DNA of 64,000 nucleotides from CAVORD01 sp963698535 (GCA_963698535.1 CAVORD010000002.1:248001-312000), one strand, 5' to 3'; shown: positions 37,216 through 46,842, counted from the stretch's first letter. Made by a program: numbers and translations. Notes: a model not told the origin generated them from the letters alone.

Positions 37216-38211
37216 CTACCACGAATTTCTCATTATCTGCACTGTAACTGCCAGCAAGAAGAATATAGAGAACAGGAGAGCCGAAAGCCTCCTGTTTCTT
37301 ATTGTAACAAAGTAATGGGTTATTATAAGAGCTGCCGGCAAAGAACCAATAAGTACTACCTCCATTCCTGCCGATGGCGAAAGAAGCCATAATGCGATGG
37401 AGATGACTATTATCCATGTTAAAATATTGAAGACTTTCCTCGACCTGACCTTCTTGGTGTTTATCATGGAATACAGATGAGCAAGACCCAATAATATAAG
37501 AAGTCCCGAGAAAACCGATGCCAGGATTACAGGTCTTGTCCAGAAATACTCTCCCACTTCATTGGAAAGATTATTTCTGATAATATCCCATAAACCTTCT
37601 ATATCCCCCTCAAATACAAAACTTATACTGAACAGCAGAATATATGGGGTCATTAGCCCCATAACGGTAAGGAAAAGGTCCTTGGCATTGAAGGTTCTGA
37701 AGAGGAATATTCCAATTATTATAAGCACACCGAACCATATAAGATTGAAATAGACAAGGCTGCCCAAAGCTATAAATAGTCCTGAATCGAAAAAGTTATT
37801 TCCTATACCCGGCTTCCTGTAACCATCTATTATCCGCTTTACGGCTACAAGCAGGAAGAGAATGCCTATGGATAAAGGATGGAGAACCTGAAAGGTTAAA
37901 AAGAGAGATATAAGCAACATGTAAATTACCGCCGGCAGATAAGTTCTGGAATTAATAAAGAAAAGCCATGTGTTCATCCATACCAGAGAAAAGGCGGTAA
38001 TAAGGGCTACCACGAAAGCGGTTGTAAGAGCCAGTACCGGTCTTCCCTCAAAGAACATTATAAGCCATGACCATCCCGGCATAGGATTCTTACCTATAAA
38101 GATTGCCGGATGAGAAGGATCGAGGAGACTTCCCATCCATAATGCCGCAGCAGTAATTATTACCAAAAGAATTACTCCCGGACCGGTACCCTTATATAAT
38201 TTTAATATCAT
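37216..38211 (-). CDS. multi-pass membrane protein, DUF6427-like
   Basis: 331 residues with about nine or ten hydrophobic helices (GVILLVIITAAALWMGSLL, YLPAVIYMLLISLFLTFQVL, LVYFNLIWFGVLIIIGIFLF, LLILLGLAHLYSM). The pattern and its position directly downstream of purD (overlap 4 bp) match the DUF6427 family of Bacteroidota. Function unknown. Confidence 0.68.
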   Translation of the reverse strand: MILKLYKGTGPGVILLVIITAAALWMGSLLDPSHPAIFIGKNPMPGWSWLIMFFEGRPVLALTTAFVVALITAFSLVWMNTWLFFINSRTYLPAVIYMLLISLFLTFQVLHPLSIGILFLLVAVKRIIDGYRKPGIGNNFFDSGLFIALGSLVYFNLIWFGVLIIIGIFLFRTFNAKDLFLTVMGLMTPYILLFSISFVFEGDIEGLWDIIRNNLSNEVGEYFWTRPVILASVFSGLLILLGLAHLYSMINTKKVRSRKVFNILTWIIVISIALWLLSPSAGMEVVLIGSLPAALIITHYFVTIRNRRLSALLFSIFFLLAVTVQIMRNSW

Positions 38212-39500
38212 TCCCCCTGTTTCAGGTCAAAGCCAATATCGCGTCTGAAATTTTTCCCCTCAAATTTAATATGATTCAGGCAACCATAAGATTTTTTAAG
38301 TGCATCCTCCATACTATTTTCAAGGCTTGTTACAGCCAGTACCCTGCCACCGTTGGTCACAGTTTTTCCTTCCTTTAAGGCGGTTCCTGCATGAAAGATC
38401 ATCGAATCGCATGAATGACCAAGCCCTGTTATCTCCAACCCCTTCGTATAATCGCCCGGATATCCTCCCGAAACGGCCATTACCGTTACCGCTACCCTGC
38501 TGTCGGTCTCAATTACCTCATCTGCAAGAGTCCCTGAAGCGGCCGACCACAGGAGAGCGAGAAAATCATTCTTGATTCTCGGAAGAACAACCTCTGTCTC
38601 GGGATCACCAAGTCGGGCATTATATTCAATTACAAAGGGTTCTCCATTAACATTTATCAATCCGAAGAATATAAATCCGGTATAATCTATCCTTTCATCC
38701 ACGATACCTCTAATTGTCGGGGCAATAATAGATTCCCTGACCTTACGCATAAATTCATCACTGGCGAACGGTACAGGTGATACAGCTCCCATCCCTCCGG
38801 TATTAAGCCCTGTATCCTTTTCGCCTATCCTCTTGTAGTCTTTTGCCTCGGGAAGAATTTTATAACAGGATCCGTCGGTAAGAACAAATACAGAAAGCTC
38901 TATTCCCTTCAGGAATTGTTCTATAACTACCTTATTGCCCGCTTTGCCGAATTTGCCCGTCAGCATCAGATTCAGCTCACTTAATGCCTCCTCCATACTA
39001 TCGAGAATGAGTACCCCTTTGCCCGCAGCCAGTCCGTCGGCCTTGAGCACATAGGGAGGATCAAGTGTCTTCATAAAGCCGGCTGCCGCTGATATGTTTT
39101 CGATCGTGAAGGTTTCGTATCGTGCCGTAGGAATATGATGCCTTGCCATAAACTCCTTGGCAAAATCCTTGCTTCCCTCAAGCATTGCACCCTTTCCTCC
39201 CGGTCCTATCACTTTAATGTGCGACAATTCACGATGCGATTTAAAAAAGTCGGTTATCCCATCCACCAGAGGTGCCTCAGGGCCAACTACCAGCATATCG
39301 ATATTTTTCGAAACCGCAAATTCCCCTACTGCCTTAAAGTCACCGATGTCACCCGCAATATTGATTCCATGCATTGATGTTCCTGCGTTACCGGGCATAA
39401 TATACAGATCTCCGCATCTTTCCGAATCAGCTATTTTCATCGCAATAGCATGTTCCCGGCCCCCTGACCCTAAAAGCAATACATCAATTTTCTTAACCAT
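38208..39500 (-). CDS. purD: phosphoribosylamine-glycine ligase (GAR synthetase)
   Basis: ATP-grasp ligase of purine synthesis, joining glycine to phosphoribosylamine. 430 residues: LLLGSGGREHAIAMKIA at the N-terminus, PGNAGTSMHG, VGPEAPLVDGI, KADGLAAGKGVLIL (ATP grasp), NTGGMGAVSPVPF and EYNARLGDPETEVVLPR (metal ligands). Intact. Forms an operon with the downstream membrane protein gene. Confidence 0.96.
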   Translation of the reverse strand: MVKKIDVLLLGSGGREHAIAMKIADSERCGDLYIMPGNAGTSMHGINIAGDIGDFKAVGEFAVSKNIDMLVVGPEAPLVDGITDFFKSHRELSHIKVIGPGGKGAMLEGSKDFAKEFMARHHIPTARYETFTIENISAAAGFMKTLDPPYVLKADGLAAGKGVLILDSMEEALSELNLMLTGKFGKAGNKVVIEQFLKGIELSVFVLTDGSCYKILPEAKDYKRIGEKDTGLNTGGMGAVSPVPFASDEFMRKVRESIIAPTIRGIVDERIDYTGFIFFGLINVNGEPFVIEYNARLGDPETEVVLPRIKNDFLALLWSAASGTLADEVIETDSRVAVTVMAVSGGYPGDYTKGLEITGLGHSCDSMIFHAGTALKEGKTVTNGGRVLAVTSLENSMEDALKKSYGCLNHIKFEGKNFRRDIGFDLKQGE

Positions 39501-39582
39501 TTTAACCTAATTATGCAGTGTTCATCAATAACCCCTCCCGATGCCAAAAGAATCCCTTGTATCAGCTATGACCTGAAAAACA

Positions 39583-42500
39583 TCATCTCATTCTTCCCGT
39601 GCCATACAATTCAGCATATAAGCGGTTCAGATCGGCTTCAACCCGGATCCTCAACTCCTGAAGGTCGAAATCCACGGCAATATTGTAAGCCGATATCAAC
39701 GCCTGAATGTTAACGCCCGCAGGATAGCTAAGACCAAACATCTTGTCCTGAGGTAAATTATTTATTAACTCGAGGTATTCCAGTGAATTGACTGTTATCT
39801 TATTAAGGAGCACCAAACCCTCCTCCTTCATTCCCGACCGGATCATTGTCTCAGCAATATCAGCAGCAAAATAGTCATATTGGAGTGATCCCTCAGGTAC
39901 TATTTCCAGGCCCCTAAGTGCAACCGCCCTTGCCCTGATGGTATCGCCCTCTTCTAGCAGGCTCAGACCCAGACGACCAAACATGCGCCTGAAATTAAGG
40001 AACATCCTCTTGTTGTTTTCGTCAAGGTAAACCTTTGGATCAGAAGCATTTCCCCATTTAAATCTGTTCATCAGATTGTCATAGGAGATATCGTTGTTTT
40101 GCATCCCGAATTCACCTTGTCGTGGTTTATCTGTCACAATAGGGGTAACCCTGTATGCCAGTCCTTCCTGCACAAAGAATGATTCCAGTCCCTTGTATTG
40201 CGATCCCGGCACTGTTGTGCTGAAATAAATAGGCCTCTTCCAGTTATTCCCTGCAAACAGGTCCATTATGAACAGGTCGTTCTTTAGTGCGTCGGAGGAT
40301 TTGAACTCCCATATCATTGGCGAGAGGATCCTATCCTTCATCTTTTCAGGAACCGTGCCATTTTCAATGACAGCCTCACTGTTCACAGGAATAATAAACT
40401 TATTAACGGGTATATAGTTATAAAAGTCCCCTCTTCCTGAAACATCCACCATTGCATTCCTGTCATCAAGTCCTGCAAACTCCACAACTTTTTTTATGTC
40501 GACAGGCTGTTTCACCCTTTCGTCCACGGGAAGCTGATTTCTCTTACCCTCTGCGTAGGCAGATGACGGCAAGGTAGCCGGTAAAGGTTCCGACTCATAG
40601 GCTTTTTGAAGCATCATGTCGATATACCATCCGGCCTGCAGATAACTTAGATTGGCAACCCTCACATCTGTTCTTATTCCCTCAACATCCTGTACATACC
40701 AAAGGGGGAATGAGTCATTATCGCCATAAGTAAATATTATAGCATTTTCGGCACATGAGTTAAGGTAGTTAGCTCCTATATCTCTGGCTGTATACCTGCC
40801 CGACCGGTCATGATCGTTCCAGTTCTCAGAGGCCATTAAAACAGGAATTCCAATGAGCAACAGGAATGAAACGATCGCAGAGGGATTGCTTCCAATATAT
40901 TTTTTCAAAAAATCACGGATCATAAGCAGCGACATCCCTATCCATATCGCAAAAACATAAAATGACCCTGCATAGGCATAATCCCTCTCTCTTGGTTGTT
41001 CCGGAGACTGGTTAAGATATACAACAATTGCCAGCCCTGTCATAATAAAGAAGAGCACTACCGGCCAAAAACCGGATTTATCTCTCTTATATTGCCACAT
41101 AAGGCCCAGCAGCCCGGCAATAAGCGGCAGAAAGTAAAGCTTATTCATTGCCCTGTTGGTCTTCAGGTCGCCGGGAAAGCTGTCGAGGTCGCCCAGCCGG
41201 GCCTCATCGATGAACTTTATGCCGCTGATCCAGTTACCGTACAGGACATTTCCGTTACCCTGGATATCATTTTGACGACCGGCAAAATTCCACATAAAAT
41301 ACCTAAGGTACATATAGCCAATCTGGTAGCGAAAGAAAAAACGCAGGTTCTCACTAAAAGTAGGACAGATAATCTCCTGCCTGTTCTGAGTGGTTCCTGC
41401 CGTGTACTTTATTCCCTTTATCTGACCCCAGTAGTTATAAGCACTCTCATGTTCCTCACTGCTGCTGTACATTCGGGGGAAGATCGTATTGAATCTTTCA
41501 TCGAACCGGTATTCAGGAGAATAGTATGGTTCATACTTACCATTTACCCTGTTGTAACCGGCTGTTTTCTTTTCCACGGCAACGACAGGTGCTGAGAAAT
41601 ACTGTCCTGAAAAGAGAGGAGCGCTGCCATACTGCTCTCTGTTGATATAGTATAGGAATGAGAATACATCTTCAGGTGCATTCTGATTCATTGGTGGCTT
41701 TGCGCTCGCCCGGATCATGATCAGGGCAAATGACGAATAGCCGATCATTATCACGGTAATAACCGTAAAAATGTAATTCATTAAAACCTTCCCTCTCCTG
41801 AGCGAATACCGTATCCCCCAGGCCAGAGTTGCAATCAGGGCAACAATAAAGAGGTATAATCCTGAATTATAAGGTAAGCCAAAGCCGTTAACAAGCACCC
41901 TTTCAAACAGTCCGGCTACTTTGGCCACTCCCGGGATAAGGATAAAAACCAGAGCCCCCAGAATAAGAACACCTGCAATAAGTGCTTTAACAAGACCCTT
42001 CCAGGAGAAGGGGTATTTCTTAAAATAGTAGATCAGTACAAGCGCAGGAATGGAGAGAAGATTCAGAAGGTGGATCCCAATGGAAAGGCCCATAAGGTAA
42101 GCGATCAGTATTATCCATCTCCCGGCAAAAGGTTTGCCCTCTTCATTTTCCCATTTGAGCATGGCCCAGAATACCAGCGCTGTAAAAAGGGATGATGTAG
42201 CATAAACCTCTCCCTCTACAGCTGAAAACCAAAAAGTGTCGGAGAAAGCATAAGCTAGCGAACCTATTACCCCGGCGAAAATTATTGCAAGCACATCTCC
42301 TCCACCAGAGGGATCTTCCTTGATCACTTTGCGTGCAAGATGGGTTATTGTCCAGAAAAGGAACATGATAGTGAAGGCACTTGCCAGTGCCGACATTATA
42401 TTGATCATGAGCGCCACCCTGGAAGTGTCGCCCCCTGCAAAGAGAGTAAATACCCGCCCAACAATCAGAAAGACAGGAGCTCCCGGAGGATGGCCCACCT

Positions 42501-42654
42501 GCAGTTTGAACGCTGAAAGAATAAATTCACCGCAATCCCAGAAACTGACTGTTGGTTCTACAGTCATAATATAAACGATTGCTGAAATAAGAAACATCGC
42601 CCATCCGGTTGCTATGTTCAGGGTGGAGAACTTAAGACCACTTTTTTGTGCCAT
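39583..42654 (-). CDS. DUF2723 membrane protein (putative protein O-mannosyltransferase-like)
   Basis: 1023 residues. The N-terminal ~330 residues contain many membrane helices. The family signature is near the start (EPTVSFWDCGEFILSAFKLQ, GHPPGAPVFL); Asp and Glu there resemble the acidic motif of GT-C fold glycosyltransferases. Further helices lie around 500-600. The C-terminal ~400 residues are soluble and extracytoplasmic (ENAIIFTYGDNDSFPLWYVQ). The family is linked to protein O-glycosylation in Bacteroidota, but I infer this from the fold. Located 82 bp upstream of purD on the same strand. Confidence 0.84.
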   Translation of the reverse strand: MAQKSGLKFSTLNIATGWAMFLISAIVYIMTVEPTVSFWDCGEFILSAFKLQVGHPPGAPVFLIVGRVFTLFAGGDTSRVALMINIMSALASAFTIMFLFWTITHLARKVIKEDPSGGGDVLAIIFAGVIGSLAYAFSDTFWFSAVEGEVYATSSLFTALVFWAMLKWENEEGKPFAGRWIILIAYLMGLSIGIHLLNLLSIPALVLIYYFKKYPFSWKGLVKALIAGVLILGALVFILIPGVAKVAGLFERVLVNGFGLPYNSGLYLFIVALIATLAWGIRYSLRRGKVLMNYIFTVITVIMIGYSSFALIMIRASAKPPMNQNAPEDVFSFLYYINREQYGSAPLFSGQYFSAPVVAVEKKTAGYNRVNGKYEPYYSPEYRFDERFNTIFPRMYSSSEEHESAYNYWGQIKGIKYTAGTTQNRQEIICPTFSENLRFFFRYQIGYMYLRYFMWNFAGRQNDIQGNGNVLYGNWISGIKFIDEARLGDLDSFPGDLKTNRAMNKLYFLPLIAGLLGLMWQYKRDKSGFWPVVLFFIMTGLAIVVYLNQSPEQPRERDYAYAGSFYVFAIWIGMSLLMIRDFLKKYIGSNPSAIVSFLLLIGIPVLMASENWNDHDRSGRYTARDIGANYLNSCAENAIIFTYGDNDSFPLWYVQDVEGIRTDVRVANLSYLQAGWYIDMMLQKAYESEPLPATLPSSAYAEGKRNQLPVDERVKQPVDIKKVVEFAGLDDRNAMVDVSGRGDFYNYIPVNKFIIPVNSEAVIENGTVPEKMKDRILSPMIWEFKSSDALKNDLFIMDLFAGNNWKRPIYFSTTVPGSQYKGLESFFVQEGLAYRVTPIVTDKPRQGEFGMQNNDISYDNLMNRFKWGNASDPKVYLDENNKRMFLNFRRMFGRLGLSLLEEGDTIRARAVALRGLEIVPEGSLQYDYFAADIAETMIRSGMKEEGLVLLNKITVNSLEYLELINNLPQDKMFGLSYPAGVNIQALISAYNIAVDFDLQELRIRVEADLNRLYAELYGTGRMR

Positions 42655-42755
42655 TATTATGAGGGGTAAGATTAAAGAACAAATAAAACAAAAAAATAGT
42701 GTTTATCAATGACGATAAGTGTGCTATCCGTGCTTCTGACTAACCAATTTGCTGA

Positions 42756-43304
42756 TCATAGGTCAAATAGAGAATCAACGTTGGTAATAATAAACCGCCA
42801 CTTCAACGAAATCCATGGCTCCCCGGCGTACTCTATACCAACACGGGGCAGCTTGTCCATCTCAGGAGAAAGGCCCTCATCTGTAACCCACATCCTGCCA
42901 TTGCCATCAAGATTTTCTCCGTAAAAGGTGCGATCTATCGCCAGATGCCTGGCAACCCTTCCCGGGCCATTACAGACATGCAGCCCTCTGATCAGTACTG
43001 CCTGAGGTATACCTGCTCCTCCCGTAACAAAATTAAGCATCCAGTGCATTCCGTAAATAAGGTAGACATAGACCCTGCCGGGCTCACCATACATTATTTC
43101 AGTACGCTTTGTAAACCCTTTTGCTGCATGACAGGCCTTATCTTCTTCGCCCCGGTATGCTTCGGTCTCAGTTATGAAATATCCGTTTACTCTGCCGTCG
43201 GGGTGGCGTATCCAAAGTTTTTTACCCAGTAATTCAGGTGCTACCTGAAGAACGTCACGGCTGTAGAACTCCTCATCCAGCAGCCCCACTATATTAACCG
43301 ACAT
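42756..43304 (-). CDS. DNA-3-methyladenine glycosylase (MPG/AAG family)
   Basis: Base-excision repair glycosylase removing alkylated purines. 182 residues, with ETEAYRGEEDKACHAAKGFT (catalytic Glu), GRVYVYLIYGMHWMLNFV, AVLIRGL and GPGRVARHLAID, as in the AAG family. It starts 2 bp after the deaminase stop, so the pair is co-transcribed. Confidence 0.92.
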   Translation of the reverse strand: MSVNIVGLLDEEFYSRDVLQVAPELLGKKLWIRHPDGRVNGYFITETEAYRGEEDKACHAAKGFTKRTEIMYGEPGRVYVYLIYGMHWMLNFVTGGAGIPQAVLIRGLHVCNGPGRVARHLAIDRTFYGENLDGNGRMWVTDEGLSPEMDKLPRVGIEYAGEPWISLKWRFIITNVDSLFDL

Positions 43305-43306
43305 CT

Positions 43307-43777
43307 TTAATATTGTGTTCTTTCCTCATACGATATCCACTCATCAAACACGCTCTCAGCCTCTTCGGTAAGTAGCTTGCGGAACTCGACCTTTGTGGTG
43401 TCGGGAAAGAGGCTAATCTCTTCATAGATAAATTTATCGCTGAACCCTGCTCTCGCGGCGGAGTCTCTCGTTCCTCCGTAAACAACCTTTTTTATCCCTG
43501 CCCAGTGAATAGCTCCAAAGCACATGGGACAGGGCTCGCATGAACTGTAAAGGGTGCAGTCCGACAGATCCCATGTCGACAGTAGTTCGGATGCTTTTCT
43601 AATAGCGTTTACCTCCGCATGAGCCGTTGGATCATTATCAATCACCACTGAATTGGCGGCCTGTGATATGATCACTCCATCCCTTACGACAACCGCACCG
43701 AATGGACCACCTCCCTTGGTTATATTACTCCTGGCAATGTCGAAGGCTGCTCTGATAAACCGTTTGTCCGTCTCCAT
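43307..43777 (-). CDS. guaD: guanine deaminase-like cytidine/deoxycytidylate-deaminase-fold enzyme
   Basis: 156 residues. Zinc motifs HAEVNAIRKA (His, catalytic Glu) and SCEPCPMCFGAIHWAGI (two Cys). The C-terminal end AGFSDKFIYEEI and the overall size resemble the short B. subtilis-type GuaD, which deaminates guanine to xanthine. A tRNA adenosine deaminase (TadA) is the alternative, but GGPFGAVVVRDGVII and the C-terminal part favour GuaD. Confidence 0.82.
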   Translation of the reverse strand: METDKRFIRAAFDIARSNITKGGGPFGAVVVRDGVIISQAANSVVIDNDPTAHAEVNAIRKASELLSTWDLSDCTLYSSCEPCPMCFGAIHWAGIKKVVYGGTRDSAARAGFSDKFIYEEISLFPDTTKVEFRKLLTEEAESVFDEWISYEERTQY

Positions 43778-43882
43778 TTTTGTTAAAGATTAATCAGGTT
43801 TGATCTGCAACAAAAATATGAAACATTGATGGTTAAGTAGTACCATCATATCAAAAGAAGCGAATAAAGATGCAAAGTTTGT

Positions 43883-43890
43883 TATATTTG
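43883..43890 (+). promoter_or_regulatory. -7 element (TATATTTG), distal rplM promoter
   Basis: TATATTTG with transcription expected from about 43897. The start is about 190 bp before rplM, so the transcript would carry a long leader. Confidence 0.52.
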
Positions 43891-43896
43891 CGCGCC

Positions 43897-43966
43897 CTTA
43901 TGGCCTATGGACCGATAATTGATCTATCCTTCATTAAAACAGGAGGAAGAGAGACCATAGCCTGAT
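43897..43966 (+). ncRNA. candidate structured mRNA leader upstream of rplM
   Basis: GGCCTATGG (43902-43910) can pair with CCATAGCC (43955-43962) with one bulged base, closing a ~45-nt loop that holds purine-rich AGGAGGAAGAGAGA. It begins right at the expected start of the distal promoter. Autogenous ribosomal-protein leaders are common ahead of such operons, which makes this plausible. The structure is judged by eye only. Confidence 0.35.
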
Positions 43967-44010
43967 GTAAAATATTGTTTGTATGGCTGTTATTTTTTAA
44001 AATAATATTG

Positions 44011-44018
44011 TACTTTTG
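44011..44018 (+). promoter_or_regulatory. -7 element (TACTTTTG), proximal rplM promoter
   Basis: TACTTTTG lies 67 bp before the rplM GTG start. The hairpin at 44022-44038 would fall at the very 5' end of its transcript. Confidence 0.5.
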
Positions 44019-44085
44019 CAGACCCCAAAATATGGGGTTTTACATTATTTATTATTAAGGGAGTATAATTAAAACTCAGTAACAA

Positions 44086-44541
44086 GTGAACACTTTAAGC
44101 TACAAAACAGTATCGGCAAACAAGGCCACTGTTGACAAGGAGTGGGTAATTGTGGATGCAGAAGGGGAAGTTCTTGGTCGCCTCGCATCTAAATTAGCCA
44201 TAGTACTGAGGGGTAAGCACAAGCCAAGCTTCACACCTCATGTAGACTGCGGAGACAACGTCATTGTTATCAATGCCGAGAAGGTGGATCTCACTGGAAA
44301 CAAATGGGCCGACAAGCAGTATGTAAGACATACCGGTTATCCAGGTGGACAGAGATTCACATCGGCAGAAGAGATGTTAAAGAAAAACCCTATTGGTCTG
44401 ATCGAGCACGCTGTTAAAGGTATGCTTCCAAGAAACAGGCTTGGCAGGGCTTTATACAAGAATCTTCATGTATTTGTTGGTCCCGACCACACTCATGAAG
44501 CACAGAAACCCAAAAAGTTAGATTTAGAAACCATTAAGTGA
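44086..44541 (+). CDS. rplM: 50S ribosomal protein L13
   Basis: 151 residues starting at GTG (44086; MNTLSYKTVSANKATVDKEW). Family motifs: VIVDAEGEVLGRLASKLAI, LRGKHKPSFTPHVDCGDNVI, AVKGMLPRNRLGRALYKNLH. First gene of the rplM-rpsI-rpsB-tsf cluster. No ATG lies in frame at a suitable position, so GTG is accepted. Confidence 0.97.
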   Translation: MNTLSYKTVSANKATVDKEWVIVDAEGEVLGRLASKLAIVLRGKHKPSFTPHVDCGDNVIVINAEKVDLTGNKWADKQYVRHTGYPGGQRFTSAEEMLKKNPIGLIEHAVKGMLPRNRLGRALYKNLHVFVGPDHTHEAQKPKKLDLETIK

Positions 44542-44546
44542 CAAGC

Positions 44547-44933
44547 ATGGAAACAATTAACGCACTTGGAAGAAGGAAGGCAGCTGTTGCACGGGTCTAT
44601 CTCTCCGACGGTAAGGGTCAGATAATGGTTAACGACAGAGATTACAAAGAGTATTTCGGATCTGAAACACTCCAGTATGTCGTTACCCAGCCACTGAATC
44701 TTCTTAACGTAGCCGACAAGTATGACATTAAAGTTAATCTTGACGGTGGCGGAGTTAAAGGACAGGCAGAAGCTCTTCGTCTTGGAATCTCAAGGGCTCT
44801 TGTAAAGATCGATGAAGAGAACAAACCTCTTCTCAAATCGAACGGGTTCCTTACACGCGATCCGCGTGAGGTTGAAAGAAAGAAGCCAGGCCAACCAAAA
44901 GCAAGAAAAAGATTCCAGTTCAGTAAACGTTAG
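44547..44933 (+). CDS. rpsI: 30S ribosomal protein S9
   Basis: 128 residues from the ATG at 44547 (METINALGRRKAAVARVYL), the usual S9 start; a GTG three codons earlier overlaps the rplM stop and is less likely. The basic tail RKKPGQPKARKRFQFSKR reaches the P-site tRNA in other ribosomes. It starts 5 bp after rplM. Confidence 0.97.
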   Translation: METINALGRRKAAVARVYLSDGKGQIMVNDRDYKEYFGSETLQYVVTQPLNLLNVADKYDIKVNLDGGGVKGQAEALRLGISRALVKIDEENKPLLKSNGFLTRDPREVERKKPGQPKARKRFQFSKR

Positions 44934-45045
44934 TATTCGGTTGTCAGATTCAATAGATGCAAGTTTAGTATCTAAATTGCAATGACTTCCGGTGAGGAAC
45001 TACTTTGCAATTGACAAAACGAAAGTAAACTTAAAAAAAACAAAA

Positions 45046-45930
45046 ATGTCGAGAACCAATTTCAAAGAATTACTTGATGCAGGTGTGCACTTCGGACACC
45101 TTAAAAGAAAATGGAATCCGGCTATGGCTCCTTATATTTTTATGGAGCGTAACGGTATTCACATTATTGACCTCGAAAAAACTGCCGCCAAGATTGATGA
45201 GGCTGCATCAGCCATCAAGCAGATGAGCAGGTCAGGGAAAAAAGTACTTTTTGTAGCTACAAAAAAACAGGCAAAGGATATTGTTGCTGAGAAGGTTAAA
45301 GCAGTTAATATGCCTTATGTTACCGAGCGCTGGCCCGGTGGTATGCTTACCAACTTCCCTACAATCAGGAAGGCTGTTAAGAAAATGTCAACCATCGACA
45401 AGATGCTTAACGATGGCACATTCGGCAACCTGTCAAAGCGCGAGAGACTGCAGATCACACGTCAGAGAGCAAAACTTGAGAAGAACCTTGGAAGTATCGC
45501 CGATCTTACCCGTCTTCCTTCAGCGCTTTTCGTTATTGATGTGGCAAAAGAGATCATTTCGGTCAGGGAAGCCAAAAGACTTGGCATTCCTGTTTTTGCA
45601 ATGGTCGATACCAATTCTGATCCTTCAGATATCGATTTCGTGATCCCAGCAAATGATGATGCATCAAAGTCTATATCTCTTATAGTTGGAATTATGTGCC
45701 AGGCTATTGAAGAAGGCCTCACAGAAAGAAAACTTGATAAGGATAAGGAACCTGAAGATAAAGATTCAGATCGCGACGACGATATCAAGAATGTGAAGAA
45801 AACACGTCAGAGGATCGTTGAGAAAACAGTTGAAGCGATAGAAGAAGAAGTGGAAGAAGAAGTAGAAGTAGAAGAAGCTGATGAAGAGGCTGATATCGAA
45901 ACTGAAGAAATCTCCGCTGACGAAGAATAG
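45046..45930 (+). CDS. rpsB: 30S ribosomal protein S2 with an acidic C-terminal extension
   Basis: 294 residues from the ATG at 45046 (MSRTNFKELLDAGVHFGH). Core S2 motifs: HLKRKWNPAMAPYIF, ERWPGGMLTNFPTI, FVIDVAKEIISVREAKRLG and PVFAMVDTNSDPSDIDF. The core ends near residue 227. The last ~65 residues are very acidic and repetitive in Glu (EEEVEEEVEVEEADEEAD), extending the protein well beyond the ~240 residues of E. coli S2. The extension is probably disordered. Confidence 0.96.
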   Translation: MSRTNFKELLDAGVHFGHLKRKWNPAMAPYIFMERNGIHIIDLEKTAAKIDEAASAIKQMSRSGKKVLFVATKKQAKDIVAEKVKAVNMPYVTERWPGGMLTNFPTIRKAVKKMSTIDKMLNDGTFGNLSKRERLQITRQRAKLEKNLGSIADLTRLPSALFVIDVAKEIISVREAKRLGIPVFAMVDTNSDPSDIDFVIPANDDASKSISLIVGIMCQAIEEGLTERKLDKDKEPEDKDSDRDDDIKNVKKTRQRIVEKTVEAIEEEVEEEVEVEEADEEADIETEEISADEE

Positions 45931-45954
45931 TATTTAACTTTTAAAATCTTAACT

Positions 45955-46785
45955 ATGTCAAATATAAGTGCAGCCGAGGTTGCCAAGCTAAGAAAGCTGA
46001 CCGGAGCAGGTATGATGGACTGCAAGAAAGCTCTCGAAGAGGCTGATGGAAACATCGAAAAGGCTATTGAGATAATTCGCAAAAAGGGTCAGGCAATTGC
46101 CAATAAAAGAGCCGACCGTGAAGCAGGCGAAGGTGCGGTACTTGCTAAAGTATCCGCTGATGGCAAGTACGGATATGTTACAGCTCTTAACTGTGAAACT
46201 GACTTCGTAGCTAAAAACGCCGATTTTGTTGCTCTTGCTTCATCGATCATTGATATAGCCATTGAAAAGAAGCCGGCTAATCTGGATGAACTGAAAGCTC
46301 TCAAATATGGCGACACAACAGTTGGCGACAAGGTTTTGGAGCAGTCTGGTATAATAGGTGAGAAAGTAGAACTCTCTTTCTGTGAGAAAATTGAAGCGGA
46401 ATTTGTAATTCCTTACATACACACAGGAAACAGACTGGCTACTCTCGTTGGTTTCAACGTTGCTGGCGTCGACATTCAGGTTTATAAGGATGTGGCCATG
46501 CAGGTTGCTGCCATGAACCCTGTATCTGTGGATAAGAGTGATGTTCCCGCCAAGGTTATCGAGCAGGAACTTGAAATCGGAAGAGAGCAGGCCAGAAGAG
46601 ACGGCAAACCGGAAGAGATGATCGAAAAGATCGCTCAGGGTAAGCTTTCCAAGTTCTACAAGGAGAGCACTCTGCTCAGCCAGGAATTTGTTAAGGACAA
46701 CAAGATGACGATCGATCAGTATCTTAAATCTAAAAACAAAACCCTTACAGTTACTAAGTTTATCAGATTCTCACTAAGCATCTGA
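45955..46785 (+). CDS. tsf: elongation factor Ts
   Basis: 276 residues. Nucleotide exchange factor for EF-Tu. The N-terminal UBA-like part (VAKLRKLTGAGMMDCKKALE) and core motif NCETDFVAKNADF are intact, and the C-terminal region has KDNKMTIDQYL. It starts 24 bp after rpsB, as in most bacteria, and ends at a terminator. Confidence 0.97.
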   Translation: MSNISAAEVAKLRKLTGAGMMDCKKALEEADGNIEKAIEIIRKKGQAIANKRADREAGEGAVLAKVSADGKYGYVTALNCETDFVAKNADFVALASSIIDIAIEKKPANLDELKALKYGDTTVGDKVLEQSGIIGEKVELSFCEKIEAEFVIPYIHTGNRLATLVGFNVAGVDIQVYKDVAMQVAAMNPVSVDKSDVPAKVIEQELEIGREQARRDGKPEEMIEKIAQGKLSKFYKESTLLSQEFVKDNKMTIDQYLKSKNKTLTVTKFIRFSLSI

Positions 46786-46806
46786 TAATAACCACACATT
46801 TTTATA

Positions 46807-46842
46807 ACGAAGCCTGTCTACCGACGGGCTTCGTCGTTTTTG
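46807..46842 (+). terminator. terminator after tsf
   Basis: ACGAAGCC (46807-46814) pairs with GGCTTCGT (46827-46834), an 8-bp stem with further pairing TGTC/GACG-like inside, then T5. It separates the ribosomal genes from the DUF2892-pyrH-frr part. Confidence 0.85.

Larger units (their letters stand above)
43778..44085 (+). other. 308-bp intergenic leader region of the rplM operon
   Basis: No gene. It holds two -7 elements (43883-43890, 44011-44018), a predicted structured leader between them, and a small GC hairpin (ACCCCAAAATATGGGGT, 44022-44038) followed by T4. The deaminase promoter (minus) should also lie near 43778-43860. Confidence 0.6.
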
